Shown piece after piece: positions 47,316-57,095 of a DNA stretch of 64,000 nt. Source of the stretch: Atopsyche davidsoni. Lineage: Eukaryota > Arthropoda > Insecta > Trichoptera > Hydrobiosidae. The translations under genes were made by a program, and so were the position numbers. Under the pieces are notes generated by a model, which made no database searches, was not told the origin of the DNA, and saw only the letters and a program-made list of their open reading frames with translations. The stretch is from the NCBI GenBank assembly GCA_022113835.1, contig JAILWY010000002.1, forward strand, positions 9,092,501 to 9,156,500, given 5' to 3'. Numbering within the stretch: the stretch's first letter is position 1; each line of letters begins with the position of its first letter.

Positions 47316-49602
47316 ATGAATAAGCTAAAGAAAATCAAACTTGATCAAGATTGCTTAGAAAATCAATCACAGGAATCGCCGGATATAACAAGTCAGATAT
47401 TTGTTTCGGGTTATTTCTCAACTCCGAATCATGAACATTTAAGTCCAGTGCTCGATACTGATAGTCATAATTCCGATATAAGTACTCAGTTCTTTCACTG
47501 TGTACATTCACTTAACGAGAAATTAAAAACATTACATTTTTCCAAACCCGTGGAATATATTTACAATCCTACCGAATATGCTTTTGATGTGTTCAAAAAC
47601 TATATCCAAAAATACTGTACTAATGCAAAAACTATAATGTTTCTTGGTATGAACCCTGGGCCATGGGGGATGTCGCAAACCGGCGTAAGTTTTTTTAATA
47701 TTTAGTAGCGAAAATCTGTTGTCTTTATATAGTATTGTACATGTATTTTTGATTTAAATCACATTTTGAGCATATTTAAAATGATCAAACAATACCAATG
47801 ATTATTAAATATTTAGTTAATCGATCTCACACGAAACGACCAGAAAAATAAATTTAATAAAGTTGATTCAAGCTCGAACTTATACTTACTTTGTTATCGC
47901 GACTCAATGCTCTTTGCCTCAATTTAACAATATGCAAGTGCGGAATTGAAATACATAGGTTTTTGCTAGTGTGACCTTAAATTTTTTTAAAGTATTTGCT
48001 TAGTTTCAATGGCACAATTGACAAAAACTACAACAGCAGCATAAGTGTTAGTCCAAATGGATTGAGATTTTTATTTTCCTCGTTTCGTGTGTGAATTGAT
48101 TCCCTAATTATTTTCTATGTGTTAAATATACTGAGCTTATAAAAAAATCAAATCTAATACTTGCTTGTAGCAGTTTAGATTTTTTTATAAATACCGCTTT
48201 TAACATAGATGTTTATCTGGGTAAATACTGAAAATGAAACTAGCACAACAAATCTGAAACGATACGCTTTTTGCTCTTTGATAGGTACCTTTTGGAGAAA
48301 TAAGCTCAGTGAGAGATTGGCTACAGCTTGACGGAGAAATAGGTAAACCAATAAAAGAAGTCTCATCCCGGCCTGTAATGGGCTTTGACTGCCATCGAAC
48401 AGAGGTTATAAAAAGAAATTGAGTTATAAAATAATGTTCATATTTAATTACTAACTAAAATATTCAATAACATTGATTTTCGAGAAAATGGACACTTAGG
48501 AAAATAATCATCAATTTAAGAGGTAACATGATCACATAGCTTTGTGTGAAAGCTTTGTTTGTTTTTTTCTTTAACAAATAATCATATTTGGTGATGGTGA
48601 AAAAATAATATGTTTTTAAAGTCTTACCTTGTCCGCTTGGGTAGTGTTTGTTAAAAAAAACTGATAGAAAAATTAGTTAGGGGTAAATAAGTAACTCTAT
48701 GTAAATCAAGTGTACTTTTAACACCTTTTTATCTAATAGATAAGTGGGAAACGTTTTTGGGAGCTTGTAAAGGAATTAAGTGACACACCAGAAAATTTCT
48801 TTTCTTCGAGCTTTGTTCACAACTATTGTCCTTTGCAACTGATGACATCTTCAGGGAGAAACATTACACCTACTGAACTTCAGGTAAATGATCTCTTTTT
48901 TTTGTCTTATATCATAATGTATATAATTTACTAGGAACTGGTAACCTATATAACTAATAAAAACTATAGCCAAAAGAACTTCAATGCACATTTTGCCAGT
49001 CAAATTGTTTTAGCATACAGGATTAATTTCTGAAATAACCACTCCCAAATAAAACTAATTTAAAACTGGTTATTCGTGACAGATAATTTATTGTGCATAT
49101 GTACAAAATCTATTTTCATAAAGTGAGATTTTGCATAACAACAAGTATGGCACAGATTAATTATTGATATTCAGTTTTCATACAAAATAATGCAGCAATA
49201 ATATTTACCAGTATTTGTTTTTTTGCAGATTAATGAACGAAACGCTTTGTTCCAACTTTGTGATGTAGCATTATTACAAACATTAAAGATTTACAAAATC
49301 AGTATTGTCATCTGTATAGGAAAATTTGCTGAAGCCAGATTAAATAAAATACTCAAAAGTTCAAATGAGTCACCTCAAATACAGGTTGATAATTTGTTAT
49401 TTCTCGTTTTATAATTCAAAGTGTTTGCATTTAAATCCAGTTTTGATATTTATATAATATATACATTGTTTTAAATTCCTCGCAGGTATTGTCAATACCC
49501 CACCCTAGTCCAAGAACGATTGGAAACAATAACTGGAATGAAAAGACTTTAGCCTTGATGAAAACTCTCAACCTACTACACCATTTTGAAAAGAAACCTT
49601 GA
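47316..49602 (+). CDS. SMUG1: single-strand-selective monofunctional uracil-DNA glycosylase
   Basis: Five phase-0 exons (47316-47684, 48285-48404, 48740-48883, 49229-49384, 49486-49602) give 301 residues, against 270 in human. SMUG1 removes uracil and oxidised pyrimidines from DNA at the start of base excision repair. Motif 1, [20 protein letters not shown], lies at residues about 109-128 across the first splice; the Asn of GMNPG is the family's catalytic-site residue. SGKRFWELV, FVHNYCPL and SGRNITPTEL follow. Motif 2, HPSPR (269-273), contains the conserved His. The N-terminal ~75 residues are polar and unlike other SMUG1 proteins. The stop codon is followed after only 16 nt by the ADAT2 start, with no poly(A) signal between them. 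Confidence 0.95.
47814..48106. mobile_element. MITE-like inverted repeat in SMUG1 intron 1
   Basis: cacacgaaacga at 47828-47839 is the exact reverse complement of tcgtttcgtgtg at 48080-48091. The match continues, with mismatches and small gaps, to arms of about 40 bp. The 290-bp element has no open frame, so it would be non-autonomous. Related single ends may be present at 46478 and 50223. No certain target duplication was found. Confidence 0.5.
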
Positions 49603-49618
49603 GAAAAGTTTAATCACC

Positions 49619-50104
49619 ATGGAGACCAAATTTATGGAACAAGCCATGGAATTTGCTGAAGAAGCTCTGAATGCACAAGAAGTTCCTGTGGGATGTGTAT
49701 TTGTTTATAATTCTGAAATCATAGCAGGAGGACGCAATACTGTTAACCAAACTAGAAACCCTACACGGCATGCAGAACTTAACTGCATAGACCAAGTGAT
49801 ATCTTATTCCAAAAAACATTCATTAGTTACTAGTGATGTATTTAACAATATTTCCGTGTATGTGACAGTTGAACCTTGTATAATGTGTGCAGAAGCTCTT
49901 CATCTTGTCGGTGTCAAGGAAGTTGTGTATGGTTGTGCCAATGACAGATTTGGTGGGAGCACTGTTTTTAATGTGTCGATGATTCATAATGAATCATATC
50001 TACAGACTGGTGGTGTTATGGGTGAGGCTGCTATGTCCTTACTGAAGCAATTCTATAAGGGAACAAATCCAATGGCCCCGGACCCTAAGATCAAAAAAAA
50101 GTAA
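49619..50104 (+). CDS. ADAT2: tRNA-specific adenosine deaminase catalytic subunit (ADAT2/TAD2)
   Basis: An intronless frame of 161 residues. ADAT2 with ADAT3 deaminates the wobble adenosine (A34) of several tRNAs to inosine. The zinc-binding deaminase motif is intact: H51-A-E53 (TRHAELNCID) and P86-C87-I-M-C90 (EPCIMCAEAL), followed by EVVYGCANDRFGG. E53 is the proton shuttle. The ATG at 49619 is chosen because the family begins just before FMEQAMEFAEEAL, and no in-frame ATG occurs upstream. The start lies 16 nt after the SMUG1 stop, so this frame sits in the SMUG1 terminal exon. It either shares a message with SMUG1 or has a promoter inside SMUG1. An AATAAA follows at 50160. Confidence 0.95.
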   Translation: METKFMEQAMEFAEEALNAQEVPVGCVFVYNSEIIAGGRNTVNQTRNPTRHAELNCIDQVISYSKKHSLVTSDVFNNISVYVTVEPCIMCAEALHLVGVKEVVYGCANDRFGGSTVFNVSMIHNESYLQTGGVMGEAAMSLLKQFYKGTNPMAPDPKIKKK

Positions 50105-51200
50105 ATGTGTAGCTTAAGTGTATGGCATAATTTTCTGTTAGATATTACCAATGATTATTAATAAAGTCGCATATATTATCTAAATAGTTTTATTATGTGA
50201 ACAATATGTTTTTACGTAATTAATTCACCCATGAAACGATCAGAAATGTCCTTAAAAAGAAATATACATACTACATTGTTTTCATTTTCAAGACAATTTA
50301 TAAAACAAACAATTTATCGCATTTCTACACTAATAATGCAAAAGTATAAATAAACTTCAAGTGTTAATTTTGATAATGTTGACGATCAACTGCTTTGGTA
50401 ATATTTTTTTTTTGTCGATATTTTGACAGGGACATAAATATTTACTTTTATAACAATTTGTGTTAAACACTTTTTACTAAGACTATAAACTAAAAAAAAA
50501 TATTACATCGGTTAACTGCACACGTCAAGTACCAAGATCGGTCGAATTTGTCAAACAACGTACATCCTGTTTTTTACCGTCTGAACCGTCACAAAATAAT
50601 TATAATAAAATTGGCAACGTTTTGCAAAAAAAGAAAAATCAATGATGCATAAATACACTTAATATTATTTTTACTGATCTACAGAACAGGAACATGTCCC
50701 TTATGTCTATTAAAATACTTATTTGCTGAGAAATTAACATGTCGCTAATCATTTTTCTATTCAAATGTTCCTTTCACTTTTCTTTACTAGAAAAAAATAC
50801 TGATTGAATAAATGTGTTTGAACAGTTACAATAATTTTTAATTCTATAAATATATTTTTTAAGAGCGTGTTGTTTTTTACTACAAAATTAAAATAACGTA
50901 TTTGAAATCAACCTATTAGTAAAAAGTAAAAAGATAGGTAATTTATTAACCGTTTTTATTAAGTAACATCCATCAAAATGTCGAATATATAATCTTAACA
51001 GTACGTACTTACGATTAGATATACATATTATAATGTTAAAATATTTCATAAAGTTACGAAAAACTTATAATAAATATATATTTTTTTTTTAATTTAATAA
51101 TATCAAATAAAACTAATTTTAGATACATGCAGAGATCTAGTTATGTACGTAAATAAATTTTAAATTAAGTTTGTACAGAGCAGTGCTTTTACAACAAGGG
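50105..51200. other. convergent 3' regions of ADAT2 and HEXIM
   Basis: AT-rich sequence with the ADAT2 poly(A) signal at 50160 and, toward the right, the HEXIM 3' untranslated region on the other strand. A motif aattcacccatgaaacgatc near 50223 resembles the ends of the MITE-like element at 47.8 kb. No gene is visible. Confidence 0.5.
50160..50165 (+). terminator. probable poly(A) signal of ADAT2 (and SMUG1)
   Basis: AATAAA lies 55 nt past the ADAT2 stop codon. It is the first such hexamer after both the SMUG1 and the ADAT2 frames, so it probably ends both. Confidence 0.65.
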
Positions 51201-52238
51201 CTAGTCCTGAACGTCCCCGGGACTGTGGTGATTGTCACTTTCGTGCAAACCGACTCCGTTAACTGGCACAGTATAACCATTCACCATTACTTCGTCGTGT
51301 CCATTCATCAAATGTTCCGGAGAGCTTCTGTGGGAGAATCCATTGACCATGGGAGCATCGTTCACCACAGACGTGTCATTGAGACCACAGGCGATGGGGA
51401 CATCGAAGGATCCCTGACTGCTAGTGCTGGACGTGGAAGATGAACTATCACTCTCGGAATCGGCACTAGAGCTAGTCGAATGCATCGAGCACTGCAAGCG
51501 TTCGTTCTGCAGCCTCAGGGCTTCATTAGAAGCCTGCAAGTCCCGAATCCGATCTTCTTGCTCCTTCATCTTGACAATCATATCTTCCATAGATCTGGAC
51601 GTGTCCGTTTCGTTTGTCGACATGTCCGTGTCTGCATCGGACTCCGTGACAGCGACAGATCTGGATATTAACCTCTTGGTAAGAGATTCGACTTTGGCCT
51701 CCAAGTGGAGATATTCTTGCATCAATTCAGCTTTGGTCATATTATTTAGTCTTTCGCTCTGCGCATCTTCGTACACACTGGAAAACTCCTTGGTCAAAAA
51801 ATCTTCTTCGTCTTCGGGCAGTGAATAAAAATAGTTCTCTTCGGAATCAACACTAAAACTGGAATCTCGAGTGCGAGCCGACGGAGCCCTGGGTATCTGG
51901 AAGACCCCTTCAGATTCCGGCATGTGAACTTCCATGAGGAATTGATTCGTGTTATACGGAGCTTGAGTTTTGCCTTGAACAATTTTGCGGTTACGATTTA
52001 TCTTCGAGTTCTTGCCTGAAGGGTTTCTTCTATGTTGCCAAGCGGTCTTGGCATAAGGCTTGGTAACTTTGCGTTTGGATTTGCCGCGCCGCGTTTTCTT
52101 CTTCGTAGTGCCCGAGTCGCCACCTATCGACACCGCCGAGACACGCTTATCTGCGGCCATCGCCGGAGGCAGCTCCGTCGCGTTTGTTTGTTGTTGACTG
52201 CCATCTTGGACAATGGATTTTGAATCGGTCGTATCCAT
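51201..52238 (-). CDS. HEXIM1: HEXIM family P-TEFb inhibitor
   Basis: A single-exon gene of 345 residues, intronless like vertebrate HEXIM1. HEXIM binds 7SK RNA and then holds P-TEFb (CDK9 and cyclin T) inactive, restraining transcription elongation. The arginine-rich RNA-binding stretch KKKTRRGKSKRK is at 46-57. The signature PYNT with following QFLM is at 94-101; in human HEXIM1 this block contacts P-TEFb. An acidic region (SEENYFYSLPEDEEDF) is at about 132-147, and a coiled coil for dimerisation and cyclin T binding lies at about 165-250. The C-terminal ~95 residues are a low-complexity Ser/Asp tract and an Asn/Gly/Val-rich tail unlike vertebrate HEXIM. The gene is GC-richer than its surroundings. 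A second in-frame ATG at codon 27 is a possible alternative start. Confidence 0.93.
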   Translation of the reverse strand: MDTTDSKSIVQDGSQQQTNATELPPAMAADKRVSAVSIGGDSGTTKKKTRRGKSKRKVTKPYAKTAWQHRRNPSGKNSKINRNRKIVQGKTQAPYNTNQFLMEVHMPESEGVFQIPRAPSARTRDSSFSVDSEENYFYSLPEDEEDFLTKEFSSVYEDAQSERLNNMTKAELMQEYLHLEAKVESLTKRLISRSVAVTESDADTDMSTNETDTSRSMEDMIVKMKEQEDRIRDLQASNEALRLQNERLQCSMHSTSSSADSESDSSSSTSSTSSQGSFDVPIACGLNDTSVVNDAPMVNGFSHRSSPEHLMNGHDEVMVNGYTVPVNGVGLHESDNHHSPGDVQD

Positions 52239-53748
52239 ATTTAAGCCTATGATGACAATATTTCACACCCCACAAGTGTTCAACAGTCTGAACTAAATAT
52301 ACTCGATTGATTAAAATGCACAAATACACGCGTAGTAACCACTGAATTCATTTCTTCGGAGCGCACCCAACACACGTCCGCCATGCCCAAAGCAACAATC
52401 GCCATTTCAATTTCTGCATTTTATGGGTATGTTTTTTTGTAAGTGCGACTTCCGCGAAGTAGTGCTGTCGCGTAAAAAGATATCCCAAAATAGTGAGAAA
52501 ATCTACAAATATGATCTAAAAATGTTTAAAGTACTTGAAACGCTGTTATATCTGCATAAGCTTTAGAAATCAATTTTTTTTTTTTTTAAATATGACTTCA
52601 TGTTTTTTTAATATATTGCTCAAATCCATAATTTAATATACAATCAATATTCAGATAAACAAGTAAAAAAGTATTCACGATTTACTGTATTGATGGATTG
52701 AAAGAATTGTGCAATCATTACATATGTTTACCATTCGGTTTTACTACAAAAATGTATCTTAACTTAAATTCATTACTAATTTTTAGGTCAGAATTGTTTT
52801 TATCTGCTAGAACACGTAACCGAGAGCTCAGTCATTCTTATAATATGCAATTACCGTGATCTGGTAGATTAGATGTCCACGCGCGTAAAAACCTAATCCC
52901 TAAGCTACTATTCGTACTAAAAATTATAAAATCTAAGCCATGCTAGAATAATTTTTTGGTTGCTTTGGTCTAGTTACTCAGATTCCAATTTGACCAAACA
53001 ATGGAATTTAGGTCACTAACATAATGTTTTTTTTTATACTTTATAAACGGATTGACATTTTTAATCAATCACAGGAATAGCATCGTAACATTTTTTTACG
53101 CGCTAGAACCTTATTAATTAGATTTCGTTATGTCAGTGGTGCAATATCGTCGAAATAAACCATCAACTGAATACAAATATTTAAACTTTGAAATTTAGTT
53201 TTAAACGTTTAAATCTAACCAATTAGATTTTAAAAATGCCACTTTCTGTAAATTTTAGAATTTGATTTGATAGGTCAGAATATTGAGTGTGGGCATTTCA
53301 GACTAATCTGACAACAGGATTTCAAGGTGCTAAAGTAAAGGTGATGTAATGGATTTTTTTTCATTAATAATATGTAAATAGTAAAATATTAGTAATCAAA
53401 ACATGGAGCGATTAAATTTATCATAGACAATTATACAATATCATAGACAATGACCCACATGATAACAAATAGCTCACGCAATGTATTTGACTGCTCCTCA
53501 GGATAGGTACTGATACGCAACGTACCTGTGCTCTTATTTAGCCATCTATTCTGTGGGTAAAAAAATTATCAAGCAAATGACAGATGATGTCAACAATTGT
53601 AAAATCACAATATACCAAAATTGTTACACTAATGCATCTTGAACGTTTAAATTTACTTATGCTTTAGATATATTAAAAAAAACACTTGGTTGGTAGTTTA
53701 TGACAGTGTCGTATAGTTTGGAAAATATACCCCATCGACGAAATATCC
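52239..53748. promoter_or_regulatory. divergent region between HEXIM (-) and TRAPPC6B (+)
   Basis: The promoters of both genes must lie in this 1.5 kb. The first ~250 bp next to HEXIM are GC-richer and probably belong to its 5' untranslated region. The remainder is AT-rich with no exon or repeat I can name. Confidence 0.45.
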
Positions 53749-54537
53749 ATGGCGGATGAAACTTTGTTTGATTTCCTTCATAGTGAAATTATAAACTACG
53801 CCCTAGATCAAAAGAATGACAACAAAAACGATAAGGTTAAGCATTGATGATTTTTTTGTTTGAACTGCAAAATGAATAGTATAACTAGTATTCTTTTTTG
53901 CACAAATTATCAATATTTAGTCAATACTAATCGTAAATAATGTTTTAACTCTGAAATTATTACATTTAAGGACACAGACTTGTCAGTTGTCGAATATATC
54001 GGCTTTTCAGCTGGGTATAAGATAATGGAAAGACTCACTCGGGAATGGCCTAGATTTAAAGATGAACTCGATACTGTCAAATTTATTTGTACTGATTTTT
54101 GGACGTGCATCTACAAAAAACAAATTGACAATTTGAGAACTAACCACCAGGGAGTTTATGTGCTGCAAGACAATGCTTTTCGTTTTCTCACAAAATTTTC
54201 TAATGGACATCAATATCTTGAATACGCACCAAGGGTAAGAGGACATTATTTTCTGTATTAGTATAAATTATAATAATAAAAGTGCTTTAAATCAATCAAT
54301 TTGTGATTGAAATAATTCTTCTAGTCTTCTCCGGTAGTTTATTTGTTATTAATATATTTGTTGGTATTTTTAAAATTAAAATATAATTGTGTGATTTTAT
54401 TTGATTTGCAGTTTGTGGCGTATACTTGTGGATTAGTAAGAGGTGGTCTTGCCAATTTAGGGATTAATTGTATTGTAACTGCAGAAGTGCAGAACATGCC
54501 ATCATGCAAGTTTCACATACAAGTTCAAGGTAATTAA
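53749..54537 (+). CDS. TRAPPC6B: TRAPP complex subunit 6B (Trs33 family)
   Basis: Three phase-0 exons (53749-53835, 53971-54234, 54412-54537) give 158 residues, exactly the human TRAPPC6B length. The protein is a core subunit of TRAPP, the Rab1 exchange factor that tethers ER-derived vesicles at the Golgi. Seen: MADETLFDFLHSEI at the start, RFKDELDTVKFICTDFW, KKQIDNLRTNHQGVYVLQDN, and the Bet3-family C-terminal strand AYTCGLVRGGLANLGI with IVTAEV. It ends FHIQVQGN. The last codons read across a potential donor (CAAG followed by GTAATT), so a longer isoform is possible, but the length match supports this stop. Confidence 0.95.
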
Positions 54538-55576
54538 TAAATATGTCCAAAACAAAAATGGTTCATCGTTTTATTCTAACTGCCTTTCAAATACATCCAT
54601 CCAAATTTCTGTATGAATCTTGGGCTAATATGTATATATATATCCTCTTCCACAACTCCTCGGTGTTCATTTCCAGACCCACGATTTTCCCCAAGGACAG
54701 CTCCTGTCCATGAGTAAACCACTAGACACAATCAGACCACTGTTTTCTCTATTTTAAATTTTTTATTTCATTGCGAAAAAATTGCACTCGAGACTTGATA
54801 TAAATATTTATACTCTACCTCAGATTTTAATTTAAAAGAATCTCTTTTAAATCATTTAATAGAGATTATATCTACATAATTATTTTTGTGAAGATTGAAC
54901 GCCACAATCTAGGTTTATTAGCATTAGGTAATGCACCGGCCATGTAAGCCGTGGGGTGTGGCTTCGAATCCCACGCAATGCTTGATATTTTTCTGAGTTT
55001 CTCTAATCATTTCAATGTGTGAAAAAATGTACTTAATCATATTAATAGAGATTATATCAATATTTTTTAATTATTAAAGCATAAATAATTATACCTATTT
55101 CAGAATAAATAGTTTATACCGAAAAAAGATTCTATTAAATGAATCCCAACCATTTTGATTCATAACAAGACCACAAATCAAATTTATTTACTACACTTTT
55201 TTTATTTGCTTCCTAATGTATGTTGATTTTGATTATGAAAACTTGAGACATCTTCATAATTCTGATAACAGTTTTTCTATTATAAACAGGAACATTTATA
55301 AGAAAATAATTCAACTTTAAATAACATTTTTTATTTAATTAAAATAATATTATAAATTAATCACAATAGCAGTTCTTGTAAAAGAATAAATGAAAAATCA
55401 ATGTCAAAAATATAGTATCCTTAGTAAACTTGTAGTGGAATAAACCGGAATGTGTTAACTGTACATAATTAAAAGCTTGAACTGTATCTGTATTTAATAA
55501 TGAACTATCTGAAACTAAATAAAAAATAACTGCAATTGTTTTTGACTACACAACATCCAATGCTCAAATGCATTTT
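54538..55576. other. convergent 3' regions of TRAPPC6B and COX7A, with a SINE-like insertion
   Basis: Tail-to-tail gap with 3' untranslated regions. It contains a SINE-like element flanked by 17-bp direct repeats at 54856-55058, listed separately. The rest is AT-rich with no exon seen. Confidence 0.55.
54856..55058 (+). mobile_element. SINE-like insertion with 17-bp direct repeats
   Basis: ttaatagagattatatc occurs at 54856-54872 and again at 55042-55058, exactly as target-site duplications would. Between them are 169 bp including a GC-rich tRNA-like core (about 54919-54983). Its Pol III box B-like element, ggcttcgaatcc at 54960-54971, is close to the consensus GGTTCRANNCC. agcatta and caatgct at the core's ends can pair like an acceptor stem. 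The core lies 46 bp inside the left repeat, which is unusual for a SINE head. Confidence 0.6.
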
Positions 55577-56048
55577 TTAATCTTGCTTGGGTGGGAAGGA
55601 AAGCTCATAGATGAGATGCATAACCCAAGCTGTACCAACAACACAGAGACCCATTGTAATTTGATACAAGATTTTATCTGAAGCACCACCTTTCAAGTGA
55701 ACAGGCAATCCATTTTTTTCCTGCAAATAAAAAAATCACAAAATACAGAATACCATACATTTTCAGCTATTAATCAATTCGTCGTTCATATCAACAAATA
55801 TATCTCACCTGGAATTTGACCTGCTTGGCCTTAAATTTGTTGAGGGATATTTCACGAGCATCTGCTGACATGAGACGATTAGCGTTTTGCATTTGCTTCG
55901 CCCCCAGGACTGCGAGCCTGCTGAAATTCTAAAAAAATAATACAAAATTAGTATTACATAAGTATTACGTTAACCTTAAAATTATGGCCATGAAAGTTTT
56001 AACGATTTAAAAAAATTAAGGAAAATGAAAAACCTTCAAAGAATTCAT
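55577..56048 (-). CDS. COX7A: cytochrome c oxidase subunit 7A
   Basis: Three minus-strand exons (56048-56034, 55928-55809, 55720-55577) give 92 residues. COX7A is a small single-span subunit of complex IV in the inner mitochondrial membrane and takes part in supercomplex assembly. The diagnostic sequence GLPVHLKGGASDKILY precedes the one hydrophobic helix (about 65-85, ITMGLCVVGTAWVMHLIYEL), and the tail FPPKQD matches the family's SFPKKQ ending. The N-terminal half is basic and serves as the import presequence. The first exon is only 15 nt (MNSLK) with a weak donor, GTTTTT; it was accepted because the frame joins and no better start exists. The opposite neighbour is POLA2. Confidence 0.9.
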
Positions 56049-57095
56049 TTTCAGAAAATCGAAGAACCCTGCGTCCGCAAAAAGAGGAATATGAGCAGAT
56101 ACGGCAGGTCGAATGTCGATCAAAATGTCAGATGAGAAGTGATAGAAAATTTCATAGACAATATATGAAAATTACCATAACCATAGTGCACATTTATATA
56201 TATATATTTTTGTTAACTCTATCATTATTAAATTGAAATTTAATTTTAGCGAGAAAAGTAATTTCAATAAATTTAGTGCTTTATTTAAATAAACTCGATT
56301 GTTAATAGTTTTTTTCCTAGTGATTAAAAAATTGTAAACTTGTCAACATGCTTAATGAATATATTTATAAATATATGTATATAAATTATATAATAAAATT
56401 GGCTTTTTTTAAAAACATGTACAAAAATACATGTAAATAAACTATTCAAATTACGCTGTTTTTTAACAACAGATGTTTTTGCGCGTTTTGAAACATGTCT
56501 TGACAAGACAAAACATTTTTGAATTTGAATTTTGAAAGTATTAAGAAAATAAACAAATAAAAGTATCTGTACGAAAAAAAGTATACTTTAACCAATTGTG
56601 TTTTATGGTCTTATATAATTATAAATTAAAACAAAGTTGATATTATAACAAAGCTTTTTACGATAAATATAATCTTTGAGTCCTTGGCCATAATTTTTGT
56701 TTCACATAACATGAACAATAAAAATAACGACAAGACGACTTAAAACAAATCCCTTACGAAAAGAATATTAATGGAAATAAACAAATCTGTACGTCGTCTT
56801 ATCGTTATTTTTATAATTAGATTTTTGTAACCCACAGCAGCAAGTTTTATTTTTATATTTTGTACATTAATATTATTAAATGCTATTCTCAAGCAGGCAT
56901 TCAGTAGAAAAAAAAATTATGTGCAGTTATTCAATAATTTAATTAGCATGTATTTTAGTTTTTTAAAATTTATTTTTAATATAAATACATTTAGTTTTTG
57001 TTACATTAATTTCACTGTCTATGGAAAAACTTTAGTCCAAACTTTTTTGCTTCGCGGTCATTTTAGCGGGCGTTTGCGGCATTTGTTCCCGGAAG
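56049..57095. promoter_or_regulatory. divergent region between COX7A (-) and POLA2 (+)
   Basis: This 1-kb strip holds both promoters. It contains a 22-bp inverted repeat (56718-56739 with 56793-56814), listed separately. The last ~60 bp before the POLA2 start are GC-richer and may be its 5' leader. Confidence 0.5.
56718..56814. repeat. 22-bp inverted repeat with 53-nt spacer
   Basis: ataaaaataacgacaagacg (with two further bases) at 56718-56739 pairs with 56793-56814 over 22 positions with a single mismatch. The whole unit is 97 bp. It could be a very short DNA-transposon remnant or a hairpin RNA. Confidence 0.7.

Noticed and set aside
51424..51828. 134-codon plus-strand frame opposite HEXIM
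   Set aside because: It is the antisense shadow of the real HEXIM frame and shows no homology of its own.
54919..54983. A functional tRNA gene
   Set aside because: Box B and acceptor-like pairing exist, but the anticodon loop lacks the invariant T33, the D arm is not formed, the T stem has a mismatch, and an extra base follows it. The 17-bp direct repeats favour a SINE-like insertion.
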